Part shown: positions 49,480 through 62,418 of the stretch, piece by piece
Layout of the letters: each line of letters opens with the position of its first letter
Position numbering within the stretch: position 1 is the stretch's first letter
Assembly: GCF_000208745.1 (NCBI RefSeq)
Contig: NC_030857.1
Coordinates: 8,923,159 to 8,987,158, forward strand
Reading direction: 5' to 3'
Length of the DNA stretch: 64,000 bases
Origin: Theobroma cacao
Taxonomy: Eukaryota > Streptophyta > Magnoliopsida > Malvales > Malvaceae
Program-made: the position numbers and the translations under genes
Notes under the pieces: model-generated
What the model was told of the DNA's origin: nothing
The model's input: only the letters and a program-made list of their open reading frames with translations
Database searches by the model: none

Positions 49480-51035
49480 TTGTAATTTTTTTTCAATTAA
49501 AATTCTACTACGTAAGTATACGTATCGAATGTATAGTATACAAGCAAGCAGAGTATCGATCCCACAGAGAATTAATCTAAAATTTTACTAAGTACTAAAG
49601 TTAGAATAATTTAGTTTTATTCAAATAATTAAAATCTAAATTCTAATTAAACTAAAAATTACTAAACTAAAACTAATTTGATAAAAAATTAAAGCAACAA
49701 GATAATTGGGTAAAAAGCAAATCAAACAAGCCTAAAATTATAATATCACTCACACTTCATCTAAATCTTACCTCTCTTCCACAACTTATTTCAATAGGTT
49801 GAATTGCTAACCTAAAATCCTCAATTATTGATAAGGGTCTCCTTACTCGTCTTATAAAAATATCTATTTTAACCAAATCACTATGTCCCTATGTAAATTG
49901 AAATTAAAATAGACTCATTAAGTTTAGTCTCTAATTTTGGTTACATATGGCATATAATAATATCCCTATCCTATACACAAATCAATTAATATGATCATAT
50001 GCTATTCTAATTTTAGTCTACACTAAACTCCTTGTTCCAAGTTATATTTAGGTTCCTAGATCAATTTAATTGGTGGCCAATCAATTAAAAAGCATTAAGA
50101 ACAAATTGGAATAAACAATTTAAATCCCATTAAAGATAAGCAAGAAAGAGATTAAAAATTTAGATTACATGTGAGTTCAATTGCAATCCTAGAAAAATTG
50201 TTTAGTTCATAATATCTAATAAAAACTTCATCCAAAGAAAATTAGTCNGTTTAGTTCATAATATACTAATAAAACTTCATCCAAAGAAATTAGTCATTCA
50301 TCGAAGTCAAAGAAAATAAGAAAAACACAAAAGTAGAGAGAGAAAACTAATAATTGAAACTTTATGATCTTTATCCTCCCTCTAACTCTTTTGCTTTCTT
50401 GCTTTGTTTTTTGTTCTTTTTCTCCAAAAAAATTGATTGCTGCCTTCTCCCAAAAACCTTTGAAAAAGGCTTCTTAAATAGCCTTCAAAAGCCTTAGCTT
50501 CCAAAATCCCATAAGCTTGTTATTTTTGAAAAATACATTGAGCGTCGTGACTATCATTTCCTAGAGCCACGACTCTCAAAGGTTTTGTCTCAATTCTGTT
50601 TTTCTGATGCAGTACTTTCACTTCAACAAAGATTTTGACCACCTTTCAATTTTAACTGGACAAAGTGGTAAACATAAAAGTTATAGCTCTTAGATTTCTA
50701 ATGGTTTAAAAATCATGTCATTTGAACTTTTGTAGTATGAGATATGCTCAAAAAATCGAAATATATGCAAACATAGCACCAGTTCATTATGCACCTTTCT
50801 TCATCAATTGAAATTATTTTTGATCCAACTCCTGTAAAAATATAAAAATAAATAAAAATAATATAAAACTAACATTATTAATGTAAAATCAACATTTAAA
50901 CATAAATTAAACTAAACTAATAAAATAACTAAAAAACACCTAAATCTGATCTTAAATCTAGTCTAACTTAGACTAATTAAGTATTTAATCTCCCATTAAA
51001 TATATGTATTTGATGCACACATCATGGTTGTAATG
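49480..51035. mobile_element. Unclassified nested repeat in the Helitron RPA region
   Basis: Non-coding block from about the run of T at 49488 to TGATGCACACATCA (51012-51025). Its left part carries GTAAGTATACGTATCG and GAGTATCGATCCCACAGAGA, a sequence type I recall as a dispersed non-coding repeat in many dicots. Boundaries are approximate and no target duplication was confirmed. Confidence 0.35.
50195..50294. repeat. Near-duplicate of about 49 bp around a single n
   Basis: GTTTAGTTCATAATAT..CATCCAAAGAAA.TTAGTC occurs just before and just after the lone n at 50248, with small indels. This looks like an unmerged overlap at a closed assembly gap. Confidence 0.7.
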
Positions 51036-52679
51036 CTTTTTCTTCATATTTAACAGTAAATGTAAGATTGAATATTGGTACAATAAATTGATAGTTGTTA
51101 TTGATTGTAAAATGCCACAGTAGAGTTGATCTATACATTACCTTGATTTAAGTTCAAGGGCCTTTGAAATGTCTAGATCTATTTAGATTCTTGTAAGTGG
51201 ATAAGTATCCTAAAATGAATGACTAATTAAAGATCAATGAAATTTGTGTGAACGATGATTATTATAGTAAGTAAAAGAATAGTGAGAATTATACTCACAC
51301 TGGTAAGTTTTGATCATTAGTCTTGTAAATGCAAGAATGACATTTGTGTTGTTGCAGAGAAGATGTTCCTGTTTTATGGTTGATGCTAAGTCTCCATAAA
51401 ACACTATTTTCAGAGTCTCATAACTATTGAAAATAATTGTAAAATATAAAAGTTATGCATACGAACAAAAGTTACTTCGAAGTGTTTTAAGTACTTGTTT
51501 ATTTACTTTTCCTGCTTTGAGTCTTGAATGTATATGTTATTGAGGTGTGTTCTTGGACAGGTGTGTTCTTGGACAAGTGTGTTCTTGTTATTGAGATAGA
51601 CATTTGTTATGGGAGTCATTGTTGTAAGAACTTCAATTACATCTACAACATTATTAGACATAAACATAAGCATGCAAGTTAGACAATAGATTATACAACA
51701 CAATTTTATTATTGAGTTTTTTAATAGTAGTACCTATCAACACTTTCTTTTGGTATATCTTGTCATGGAGAGCTCCGTAATCTCCAAAGAGAAAATGGTG
51801 GGAAGGATATACAATTTTATCTTCATGAATTTCTTTAACTTCTGTTATCCTTGAGAAAACAATCATTAACTCTCCAAATAACACATTAAAGTTGTTTTTG
51901 AGTTTTATGACTCGAAACGTGTCAATCAAGTATAAACCACCTTCCTTTAGTATTGGTACAAAGTGTGATGCATCTAAACCTCCAATCATCACTTGCATCA
52001 CATTTTTCTGTCATTTGATAGAACAAATTATGGTTAGTTTAATATTAATTTATGATTATGCAGATATATGTAATATAATGAAACAAAAGTTGTTTAATAA
52101 TTTACCTTTTCGTCAACAACTAAAAAGTCGAGGCTTAGTAAATTCTGAGGATTATTTGAGGTTGTGGGTTGCCACATCCTCTATACCTTGACAATTATGA
52201 CACTTGGTGGTTTGAAAAGTTGCAAATTAGTCAAATATTGCTGGTTCATTTGCAACTGATCAAGGACATTGAATAAAATTAGGTTCATTGAATGTCAAAT
52301 GTTTGTAGAAAATAAAAGACTTCATTCACGCAAGCTTTTACATTTCAATGTGTAGAAATATTGCAATCTAAAATCTCAAATATTAAGTAAATTTATGAAT
52401 TATAAACAGAGAAAATGTATAAGACAAAAGAATTCAATATAAACACAGAAAATCAGAAAGACTAAGAAATAGAGTATAGATTAATCAAGTAATAGAATGT
52501 ATTGATGATGAGTGCATTGTATAAAAGAAGTTACTTCAGGCAAAAGAAAATAAGAAAAAGTAAGAAAATACAAAGTAATAATTTTTCTAGCAAAGGAAGA
52601 AATCACAATAACCTATTTCGAGATTGCCAAAAATTTCTCTGTAAACTATGTTTTTTGTACAATTTGACTATTGTTTGTC

Positions 52680-55600
52680 ATCATTCAAAACAATAATCTT
52701 CAACCCTTGTCGTGATATTACTCTTGATAAAGCTACATACAACTGACCATGTGTAAACATAGGTTTTGGCAAATATAAACTAACAATATCTCAAGTTTGT
52801 CCTTGAATTTTATTTATTGTCATGTTATAAGATAGCCTAGTTGGGAACTGTTTTCTTTGAAATACAAAGAGCCATTTCTTTTGTTTGATTGTCATGACAA
52901 TTCTTGGAATGAATACTGTATTATTTGTAAAATTTCCTGATATAATTTTTCCTTCTATGACTTTACTACTTAATTTGATAATAAAAATCCTAGTTTCATT
53001 GCATAAGCCAGAATTCTGGTTTATGTTTCTTAACAGCATCACAACTGTATTTACCTTCAGATTGAGTTCATGATTTGGAAATCAAGAAAGTTAAGTGAGT
53101 TAACGAATTTTACCGGATATAATAGTTCATGTTTCGAAGAATGATCGGAAGCTTTTGAAATTTCATCAATGTTATAATACAACTTCAATGTACCTGGAAC
53201 CAAATCAAGCACACATAAATTTATCAAATCGACAATTTCACTATATGGAGTAATGATTGACCTTTGATTTAGATAACCTACTTCTGTAAAATTATCTTGA
53301 AGATTAGCATACACTGTTGAACAATATTCTTTATTGATTTTCACTAAAAGGTAATAGTAAATCTTCAAGCAACTTTATTCATGATGACTCTTCTTCAGCC
53401 TCATAGGAAGAAGCCTCAATTTTTTCATCTTCTATATCTAATAACCATTGAGCAAAAGTAGAAATTTCTAACTTAGTTTTTTCATCAAGATTAGGCTGTA
53501 AAAGTCTCATGTTTGTTTTCAATCGATATATGCAACAATGTTTCCATAATAGAGATTGACTTATTAATCAATTAACTATTTCTGATCTTGTTCCAGCTTC
53601 TACTACAGGCAAAATTTGTCTCAAATCTCCTCGTTATAACAATATTGTCTTTTCACCAAAAGGTTTGTCTGCACTTGTAATATCATTGTTACTAAGCAAA
53701 TCTCCTAAACTTCTATCCAAAGCCTCAAAAGAATATTTATGTACCACATGAGCTTCATCCCAAATAATAAGACCGGTACTCTCAATCAAGCTAGCAAGTT
53801 GTGTACATTTCTTTATTTGACATGTCGAACACTCTTCAATATATAATAGTATCTTGAATCTAGAATGTGTCGTCCTTCCTCCTAGCAACAATAAAGATGT
53901 TTTTCCAAATGAAACAACAACAAGCACAATTCTTCCTATAAATCTAAATTTTGAAATTATTGTGTTCCATAAGTATGTCTTTCTTGTTCTACCATGTCCA
54001 TGCATAAACAGCATCTGCCCCTCATTACTTTCTATAGATTGTTTAACAACTTTATATATATGTAACTACTCTAAATTTAAGTTTGCTAAGTATTGTAAAT
54101 GCACTTGTTATAATTCATGTAAGTCGTATTTAAGCTCTTATTGAATTAGTTTATTATCCAAAACATACATTGAACTTTCTCTTAATGTTGGTAGGTTAAA
54201 ATCTAAAGCAATTTCTGTTGAAAATTTGCTTAAAAGCTACCAATGTATAGTTTTTATGATCTCTATGTGAAATTTCATAACGATCGGCCCTAAAAGCTTG
54301 CTTTAATTTATACTCAATGTCTTCATTAAGTAATTTCCAACTCTGTTCCCATAATTTCAATGGATCTCTAACTTGACGATATATAATGATTGTAACAAAC
54401 AGTTCTTGTGTTTGTTCACTTGTTGCCCATTTTGAAGCTTGTTCAATTGCATCAATCCATTCACGATTATCCCCAAGAAGACCCAATGCCTCACACTCTG
54501 CTTGAAATGTAGGGTATACCACACCTTCTATTATCCTTAATTCTTTAAAACTTTTCAAACCTTTGACAACATGTAATAACATTCTCATGAAATAGAGTTC
54601 GCCTATTGCTAGATGAATATAAGTGATCATTCCAATAGATTTACCTCTTTTTTGCTTCTTCCATATTGTCTCAGACTTTGACCAAACCCATTATATTGGA
54701 AAGTTAGCATACATAGGTTTTCTTGCTTCTTCACACAGTTGATTTGTTTGAAATCACTCTGTTAGCATTGTTTTTCTTACATTGGGTCTTTGCATTGGAC
54801 AAGTCATCTGTCACACTAAAACACATATTTTGTTCTTCTGGCAAATGAATGATTAATCTTTCCACTGCAGGTTGATGATGATGTATATCAAATGCAAACT
54901 TCTCCAACATGGTTCGTATGCTGATAAACATCGACAATCTAAGTATGTCCTAACTTCATCAAAATTTCGAGTTGCATCATTCTCATGTCTATCAATATTC
55001 AAATTACCATTAAGAATCATAGCCCTTGCTCTATCTGAACCTTTGTTAATATACTTAAATAAGTACTTTATGGCCCTTAACATATTGCACAGTTTCACAT
55101 TAACATGAGCATGATATTTAACAACTAAATCTACATTATGAGGAACAACAAACCTATTGTCTAATTCCATAATAACAAATGACTTGTCTATTGTTTCTCT
55201 TCTCTTATAAAGAGCATATCCATCCTCATTCACCATAGTTTCAGACTTATACTTTTTCAGAAAAAATTTAAAACATTTACCTTTGACCATGCATGGAAAA
55301 GAAAGATTTAGAATGCCGCACGGTCCATGAATTATGAGGTTTGTCACAACTTTATAGCCAATGGAATCATCATTTTTACTTGGTATCTTAGCTGATATAA
55401 TTCTATTCACATCATTTCCATTTCTATGCTTTGTAGCAACATCTAACCAAAGTAGTATGTGAACATGTGGAAGGCCACGTTTTTTAAATTCAATGGTATA
55501 TGTCACTACCTCACATGCAAAGAAAATAAAAAAAATGTTAGTAATATACAACAACTACAACATAATAATATTTATATTAAAATAACATTTAATAGACAAA

Positions 55601-56052
55601 ACAAATAAAAGAAATGTACCTTCACACGCTAGTCCAAAATGTTTTTTCTTAAGCAAATCTTTCATAAAATAATGTAGTTTTAACTTAACACTCTTGAAAC
55701 AATATTAGGTCTATCTTGTGCTCGTTACCAAGTATGATGGATAAAGGTTCATCAATTTCTAACCATCTTGCATTATAGGTAAATATGATGAACAAATTTG
55801 GGCAACCATACTATCAACAAATGGCCATCGCATCGTGATAACTTTGGAATTAATATCGAGCACTCTCAGTAAACATTGTAAGCAAAATGACTTGTTTCCC
55901 TACTGTATTAGCTTGTATATCACTTTTCAAAACAACATCCCTCAACCTTTTATAAACTTCAGACCTTAAACTCTTTTGATTATCCCTTATAAACTGTAAC
56001 CTCATTTCCTTAATCGCAGTAAATGCATCAACAATAAATTGTTGAAATAACC
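52680..56052 (-). pseudogene. Helitron Rep/helicase, C-terminal part
   Basis: It resumes at 56052 with QQFIVDAFTAIKEMRLQFIRDNQ, followed by RPNIVSRV. The Rep HUH core IEFKKRGLPHVHILLWLD (about 55490-55437) is intact, as is the double-Tyr motif YLFKYINKGSDRA (about 55065). The linker block ..YPTFQAECEALGLLGDNREW sits at 54630-54196. Next is a PIF1-type helicase: Walker A is GHGRTRKT (about 53995; expected GxGGTGKT) and Walker B is LIIWDEAH (about 53765). Helicase motifs LNQRSIITPYSEIVDLIN, LLYPVKFVNSLNF and SYNMTINKIQGQT follow. The end is QLYVALSRVISRQGLKI near 52715. Several frameshifts and stops are present. Confidence 0.85.
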
Positions 56053-56057
56053 TACCA

Positions 56058-58880
56058 TGTAAAACCCGACCCTATAAATACATGTCATAACATACATGCA
56101 CTGAGTAGCATGTTATTATGCTAGGAAAGTCCCTAAGAATAGACGAAACTCGGTATTGTACCTAACGGTACACTTGAATTGATTTAACCTCGAACTAGTT
56201 CAAATAGGAATCGTAGGATGAAATTTAACATTTTATAGTCAAGGAATGACTAAAAATTTTTTTTTGGAGTTCGAGGGTTCATTTGGGAAAAAATTGAAAA
56301 TTTTGATGTTCAGGGGTAAAATCGTAATTTTTCCACTCGTGGATAAAATTTGAGATTTTGAGAGAATTTAGATCAAATTTGACAAATTGGAGAATGGTAT
56401 GAGTATAAGGGATGAAAAATATGTCTATGGGCAATTTTTCAACTTTTGGAGTAAAAATGTAAATTTTCACTTTTACGAGGTAAAAGTGTAAATTTCAAAA
56501 ATTACTCCACCAAGACTTTGGATAAGTCTGAGAATTTTTATCTAAGCTATGGATATGTGGGACAAGTGTATGGTGAAAATTTGGAAACAAATGGATGAAA
56601 TTTTAAAAACGGACTAATGGGAAAGTGACACATGGTATTTTTTAATGGTTTAATATTATTTTAATGAAAAGTCAGCCCATTTAAACCCCATTTTAAGTGA
56701 TGGCTGGCCATAAGGAAGAACAAGAGAGGAAATAGAGAGGAAAGGAAGAAAAGAAAGAAAACAAAGGGAAACTAGAAAAATTCAAAGGGAAATTCGCGTT
56801 TTTCGCCTGTTTACGCGTCTAACGGTAAGATTTTTCGACTTTAGCTTGATTTCTACCTTTCCTATGCCTTTGTTTCCATTTAGCATGCTTGAGGAGAGAG
56901 ATCTAAAAGTGACATCAAGGGCTGGACGAATTTCAAGGGGGGGAGAAATTGAAATTTTTAGGTTTTGATTTTTAGTTAAATTGATAGTTTTAGTTAGTTA
57001 AATATGTTTAGAAATTAAATTGGGCAAGAAAGCATTAAATTTTCACAATACCCATCTTTGGCCAAATCTGCAATGAGGTACAATGATGATAATCTGATTT
57101 TTATTCTAAGAGAAATGAAGAGAAAATGATGAAAAATGGTTAAATGTGATAGAAAAACAAAGCGGAAAATTAACCAAGTTAATGTCCCATTTTTGGCCGA
57201 ATTTTTCAAGGAAGAGAGTGAGCTGATTTTGGTGATTTTAGAGGAATATTGGCTGATAATTAATGGTTAGAAATGTTGGAGAGAGAATGGGACAATTTAG
57301 AGCTAAAATGGAGCGCGTTAGCAATTTATCGGGTAAAGTGCCAAAAATAGGNNNNNNNNNNNNNNNNNNNNNNNNNNNNNNNNNNNNNNNNNNNNNNNNN
57401 NNNNNNNNNNNNNNNNNNNNNNNNNNNNNNNNNNNNNNNNNNNNNNNNNNNNNNNNNNNNNNNNNNNNNNNNNNNNNNNNNNNNNNNNNNNNNNNNNNNN
57501 NNNNNNNNNNNNNNNNNNNNNNNNNNNNNNNNNNNNNNNNNNNTTTGTACAAACGGTGAGTAAACTTATTATTATTGTAAATTATCTAGAGTTTATTTTT
57601 AAATGCTCTTTATGTATTTTATGAAATGAAAACGAGATTAAAACGGGATTTTTGATGTTTTACAAATAACTGTGACAAATAAAGATATATTGGGTTGATT
57701 ATGAAATTGAGTAATTGGAGGCTGTTAACTGTCTTGAAAATTATATATTTTCCTATGAATGGCTTATGAGATATGAGTATATGTGGCTATATTTTGTAAG
57801 TGTATTGAAAAATTTATGTAAGCTGTTTTTACTATGCAAGCTGGATAAATAAATAAAAGCCACGTTATACTGTCGAAATTTTATTAAAATTGGTGTGTTG
57901 GTCACTGTAGTGACGGGTTTTCGTGAACTACCTATTAGAGGGGCACGGTAAACCCGGTTATATAGTTACTCTGGTTGTAGAGGCGATGAGGGTAACTCCT
58001 AGGGTAGTATTAGAGCTCACTTCACATCGAACCCCCACTTGAATGTGTAACTCGGCCAATGCCAAGGAATGACTTGTTTTAAAAATAAAAATGTGTTTCA
58101 CATGTAAATGTTATAACAACCTTGGTAGACTCGGTTAGATGCCTCGGCCAAGGTATCCCCGAGGATTAGTTTTGGCTTGAGCCTTGTTTTTAATAAAAGA
58201 CGAAAGTCTTAACAACTGTTTTGGTAAATTACAAATATTTTATGATTTAAGAAATAAATTGAAAACATTATGAAATGGTTCGTAATTTGTTGTTTAAACT
58301 TGCCTCCATTTTACTCGCCTTTAGATACTTATGATAATATCTGTTTACTCATTGGGATTGCAAAATCTCACCCACCTCATTTCCAAACATTTCAGGTCTG
58401 TGGTAGCTTGCAGATACCCTATTTTGTCAAGGATTCCAATTGACATCTCTACCACACAGACAGTAGGCTTCTAGCACCAACACTGGGTGTATTTTGGGCC
58501 ACTTGTCATTGTAACCATTATTGTACATTATAACTTAGTAAATTTTTGTATGTATGAATTTATTTTACTTACACATTACAAAAGATTTCTTACACGTGTT
58601 TCTATAAATATTGTTTTGTATAAAATACTATATTTTAATCAATATTTTGAATAGTGATATTTGTCTATAAATCCTTTAAAAAAAATTTCTTTGGATTTAT
58701 TTGAGTCAAAAATGACCGGTAATTGTTTTAAATGGAATGTTTAACAACGATTGCTCACAGAAAAGGAAAGATACTAATATGTAAGCCTTGCGAGGTTCCG
58801 GTTGGTATTTTGGGTAATGAGTGTCAATCGGGACGTCGAGGTGGTTGTCATGGACCCGAGGGTGGTTCCGGGTCGTGACA
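56058..58880 (+). mobile_element. Solo LTR inside the Helitron (2823 bp including gap, TSD tacca)
   Basis: Starts TGTAAAACCCGACCC and ends CCGGGTCGTGACA. A perfect 5 bp duplication tacca flanks it (56053-56057 and 58881-58885). It is homologous in inverted orientation to the solo LTR 26707-29517 and more distantly to 12205-15157. It interrupts the Helitron Rep coding sequence, so it inserted after the Helitron. It contains a 192 bp N gap. Confidence 0.88.
57352..57543. other. Assembly gap (192 N)
   Basis: Run of N inside the solo LTR. Frames crossing it are artefacts. Confidence 1.
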
Positions 58881-58885
58881 TACCA

Positions 58886-59768
58886 CCTATCAACAATGTG
58901 TTCTATGTAGGATTTCATTGTTGAATTATATAAGCATAATATTCTTTTATTATGACTTGCTTCTTTTTTTATTGTTGCTTCACAAGGTAATCGACAAAAC
59001 TAATATCTAGCATATATTGATCCTCCTCATAAGGATATAACAGAGGATACTACACTGCCATAAAAGAGGGATAAAGCTCACTTATTCGTTTAACACCATT
59101 AGTTTTATGCTCAACAATAATATTACGATGGCTATCTGATTATCCTATATCCCCAACTATCAATGCAGCAACTGCTGACATAGTAGGAATTGCAAAAGTT
59201 CTATCACAAACATTGCGAGATCCAATTAATTTTAGCTGAACAAAGGAATTATCCGATTCTCTAAACCTGTCTCTTGCTGTTCTAAACATTTTAACTTTTT
59301 CGTTAGTTTTATCAAGCATTTTAATTAAACTTTTTACTATAGATCTATTGATGATGTTATTGGAATGTACATGTCTAAAAATATACATTTTATTTGAAAC
59401 CTCATTTCAGTATCATATATATAAAGTTGTGCAGATTTTGGTCTGTAGCTTAATGTTGGAAGGAAATAACCAATCCAATGATGGTTTTGTCCATTTATTT
59501 TAAAGCTATACGAACCTAGAATACTATTTACATTATTATCTATCCTACCTCCTATGGATGTAAACTGAAACATAGAATTGTAAATGTTAATATTTTCTCT
59601 AAAATGACAACTCAAGTACTTTCTTGCATAATTTAATAAAGAGTTTAAAAAATCAGATGCACGTCTAAACAAAGGTAATTGAACCGTACCTTGTTGACAA
59701 CATGATGTAAATGTACAAAAATGTGTAGTATGAGTTGTATGAACTCTTTCTTCATACCACATCATAGC
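58886..59768 (-). pseudogene. Helitron Rep/helicase, N-terminal part
   Basis: The minus strand from 59765 reads MMWYEERVH..CCQQGTVQLPLF and ..YNSMFQFTSIGGRID..INGQNHHWIGYFLP..AQLYIYDTE, typical of the plant Helitron N-terminus. A second frame (59388-59140) has MLDKTNEKVKMFRTARDRF..LIGSRN..MSAVAALIVGDIG. A third, near 59060-59020, has YPLLYPYEEDQYMLDI. These are the usual consecutive blocks of one protein, now in shifted frames. The reading passes into the solo LTR at 58885 and picks up at 56052. Confidence 0.8.
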
Positions 59769-62418
59769 AACACAAAAAAGACAAATACAATTTGATCCTC
59801 CGAAGCTAAAGACTGTTGTACCTTCCTATTGTCGTAAAAGAGAACAATAAACTACTAATCACAAAAATTGTAGAACTAATTGCGCTAACTTAAATTAGTT
59901 AAAATTTAAAGGTCACTTACTTGTATGTCCATTATTCCTGAACTCATTTGACATTTTAATGTGACTTTGAAGCTATTCAATGTTAGAATTAATAATTTTA
60001 CGACTACCTTTTTATTTTGCAAATAAACAAAAAACATAAATTGGTAAATACCAACAATACTAAACATTCCTTTAACAACTATCAAACAATTGTCTATGTT
60101 AAGCTAGTTATACAAATATTTGTACATATACCTTGAATGTTATTCATGCCTCGATACCACTGGTTGAAGCAAAGTCCACCGCAAATTGATGATCCATAAT
60201 AGGCACATCATACGGACTTTCAAAATCAGAATTGCATCTTTTTAAAGTTTTTACTGACAGATTATGTACAATTGGAACATCATATAAATTTTTAAAATAA
60301 AAATATTATGTTCAGTTGACATACTCACAATTGATTGAACTTTGAATGTTCAAAGTTCAATAGTTTCACAGTTAACACTGACAATAACATTCCTATCTAT
60401 TACTACAGAAGAATAACCCATAGTACATGGCAATTTTAAATGATCTAAAAGAGGAACATCATAAAGCTCATCAGAAAAAAATCACTATAATTTGAATGAT
60501 TAGCAGTTTGTATTTATCTTATTCTTTTCCTCGTACCTCCATTTGACATTGCATTTGTACAATATACACAATACACAAATTAAACTTACAAAACTTATAT
60601 ATTAATGTAATATCCCCTACCCTCAATAGTTGACTTTCAAGTACCAAAAGAGAAAAGTATTCTTACTATCTAAGTTCAAAATAAATATTTTTCAAGAAAC
60701 CAAAAATAAACCATAAGCATTTTAACAATTTATTGTGCATACTTGTCTATACAAACAAAATACACAAAGGAAAAGTATACGAATAAAATTTCTATCAAAG
60801 CAACAAAGCAATGAGAATATAATGAAATAACCTAAAAGACAAAAGTATAAAAAAATAGGAAGTTATTTGTAAACATTGCAAACTCATAGGCAAACAGATT
60901 TATCAATTTCAAACTATTGAAAACCTCAAGTATATAATTCAATAACTTGAATGACCAAATCTGAGCTTAGAGACAATCAAACAATTTGAAACCAAATTGA
61001 ATTAAAAATGAAGAACATAATACTAAAATTAAAGAAACTGAAATAAATATAAAGAACATAATAGTATAACCAAACAAAAAAATTTGAATTGAAATAGAAG
61101 ATTTCATTACTTTCTTAATATGGCTAAAAAGAGAATAGAAAAGCAAAATGATAACAAAACATTGCAACATTAAACCCTAAACCATAAGAAAACAAAAAAC
61201 ACGAAATTAAATAATGATAAAATAAAAGGAAAATAAAAAGCTATTATGAGGAGAAAATATCATCGAATAAACTAATCAACAAAGAGAACTTATAAGAGAA
61301 AAGAAAGAATAACAAAATCTTACAACACATATTAAAATTTGCAACATTAAACTCTATACCATACCTTAAACCACAGAAAACAAAAAAACAAAAAAAAAAT
61401 AACAATGATAATAAACTAATCAAGAAAGAGACCTTAAAACAAAGAAGAAAGAAAACCCTAAACCATGCTTTTTAACTTTTCCAAAATGAAATAGGAGAAA
61501 TCAATCATAAAGCAATGACGACAAGCATCACTTAATAGACTCTTCCAAAAGAGGTATAGAAAGGACCAGTTATCATGCAATGAACCGAAGTAACTGGTTA
61601 ATAGAGCTCCTCAGAAGACAAAGTGAAATTAGTAGACAAATCACTGACATTTTCTTTTACACTTATATGCGCAAAATGACATCGTTTTGAAACAATAAGC
61701 AAACCCTAAAACCATTAATCCCACAACTAACTCTACCGACAAAAAATCAAGATTAGCCACCAACAAAAAACGACCACCTCAATTGAATCTTAAAACAAAA
61801 CCCTAAACCCATCAAAAGAAAAACCGCCTCATCCCTACAGCTTTCACAACCAAAAACCTATCTAGCAAATGTGATAACCCATCACCCTCAATCATCCTTT
61901 CTTCTTCTTTCTCCCCACCAATTTTGTCCAACAAAAACTCGAACCCCTCCCTCGATAAATAAACAGCACCCATAATACCACACTTTTTCCCATTCAACCC
62001 CAAAAGCCACCCTTTAAGCAGTGAACCCTAAAGCCCTTCATTCCTCCATCCTCGTCCCTTTTCCTTATTTCTTCCATTTAATCAAAGCACTCAATAACCA
62101 AAACTATAAAAAAAAATGTTACGACAAAGAAACCGAAATAGAGAAAATAAAATAGATATCTAAACTTACCAAAACCCTACCTAAACAAGCCAAATGGTAA
62201 GGTTAAAAACAACGTCGATTTGAGCAACCCAACAAGAAAAGGGGAAAAAGCTCATAAGCTTGCAAAACAACATTATTTTGCAAAATGGGGAGAAAAAAAT
62301 GATGTAGCCCTCCAATTGAATGACACTTGTCATTCAATTAAAAGTCCAATCAAGGGCAATTAATGTCATTTGATTGGAGGCCCAATTAAGGGCAATTGGA
62401 ATCGTAGCTTGCTGAGCT
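59769..62418. other. Helitron 5' region without clear genes
   Basis: AT-rich DNA between the Rep N-terminus and the Helitron 5' end. Minus-strand segments near 60540-60340 (..SDELYDVPLLDHLKLPC) may be early exons of the Rep gene. A 63-residue minus frame at 62003-61812 is unrecognised. Confidence 0.4.

Larger units (their letters stand above)
49110..52177 (-). pseudogene. Helitron-encoded RPA1-like single-strand DNA-binding protein
   Basis: Exon pieces on the minus strand. 52177-52106 (MWQPTTSNN..LLSLDFLVVDEK, then GTAAAT). 52007 to about 51731 (KNVMQVMIGG..LKEGGLYLIDTFRVIK.., an OB-fold N-terminal block ending before GTACTA). 49261-49110, a zinc-ribbon block with WCYNTCDQC..FCAGKFSCPKHDK that matches the RPA70 C-terminal DNA-binding domain. 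A possible tail with KKMKIGK lies at 48782-48543. Plant Helitrons commonly carry such RPA1 homologues. Exons between 51.7 and 49.3 kb were not resolved, and a repeat lies there, so the gene is probably broken. Confidence 0.7.
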
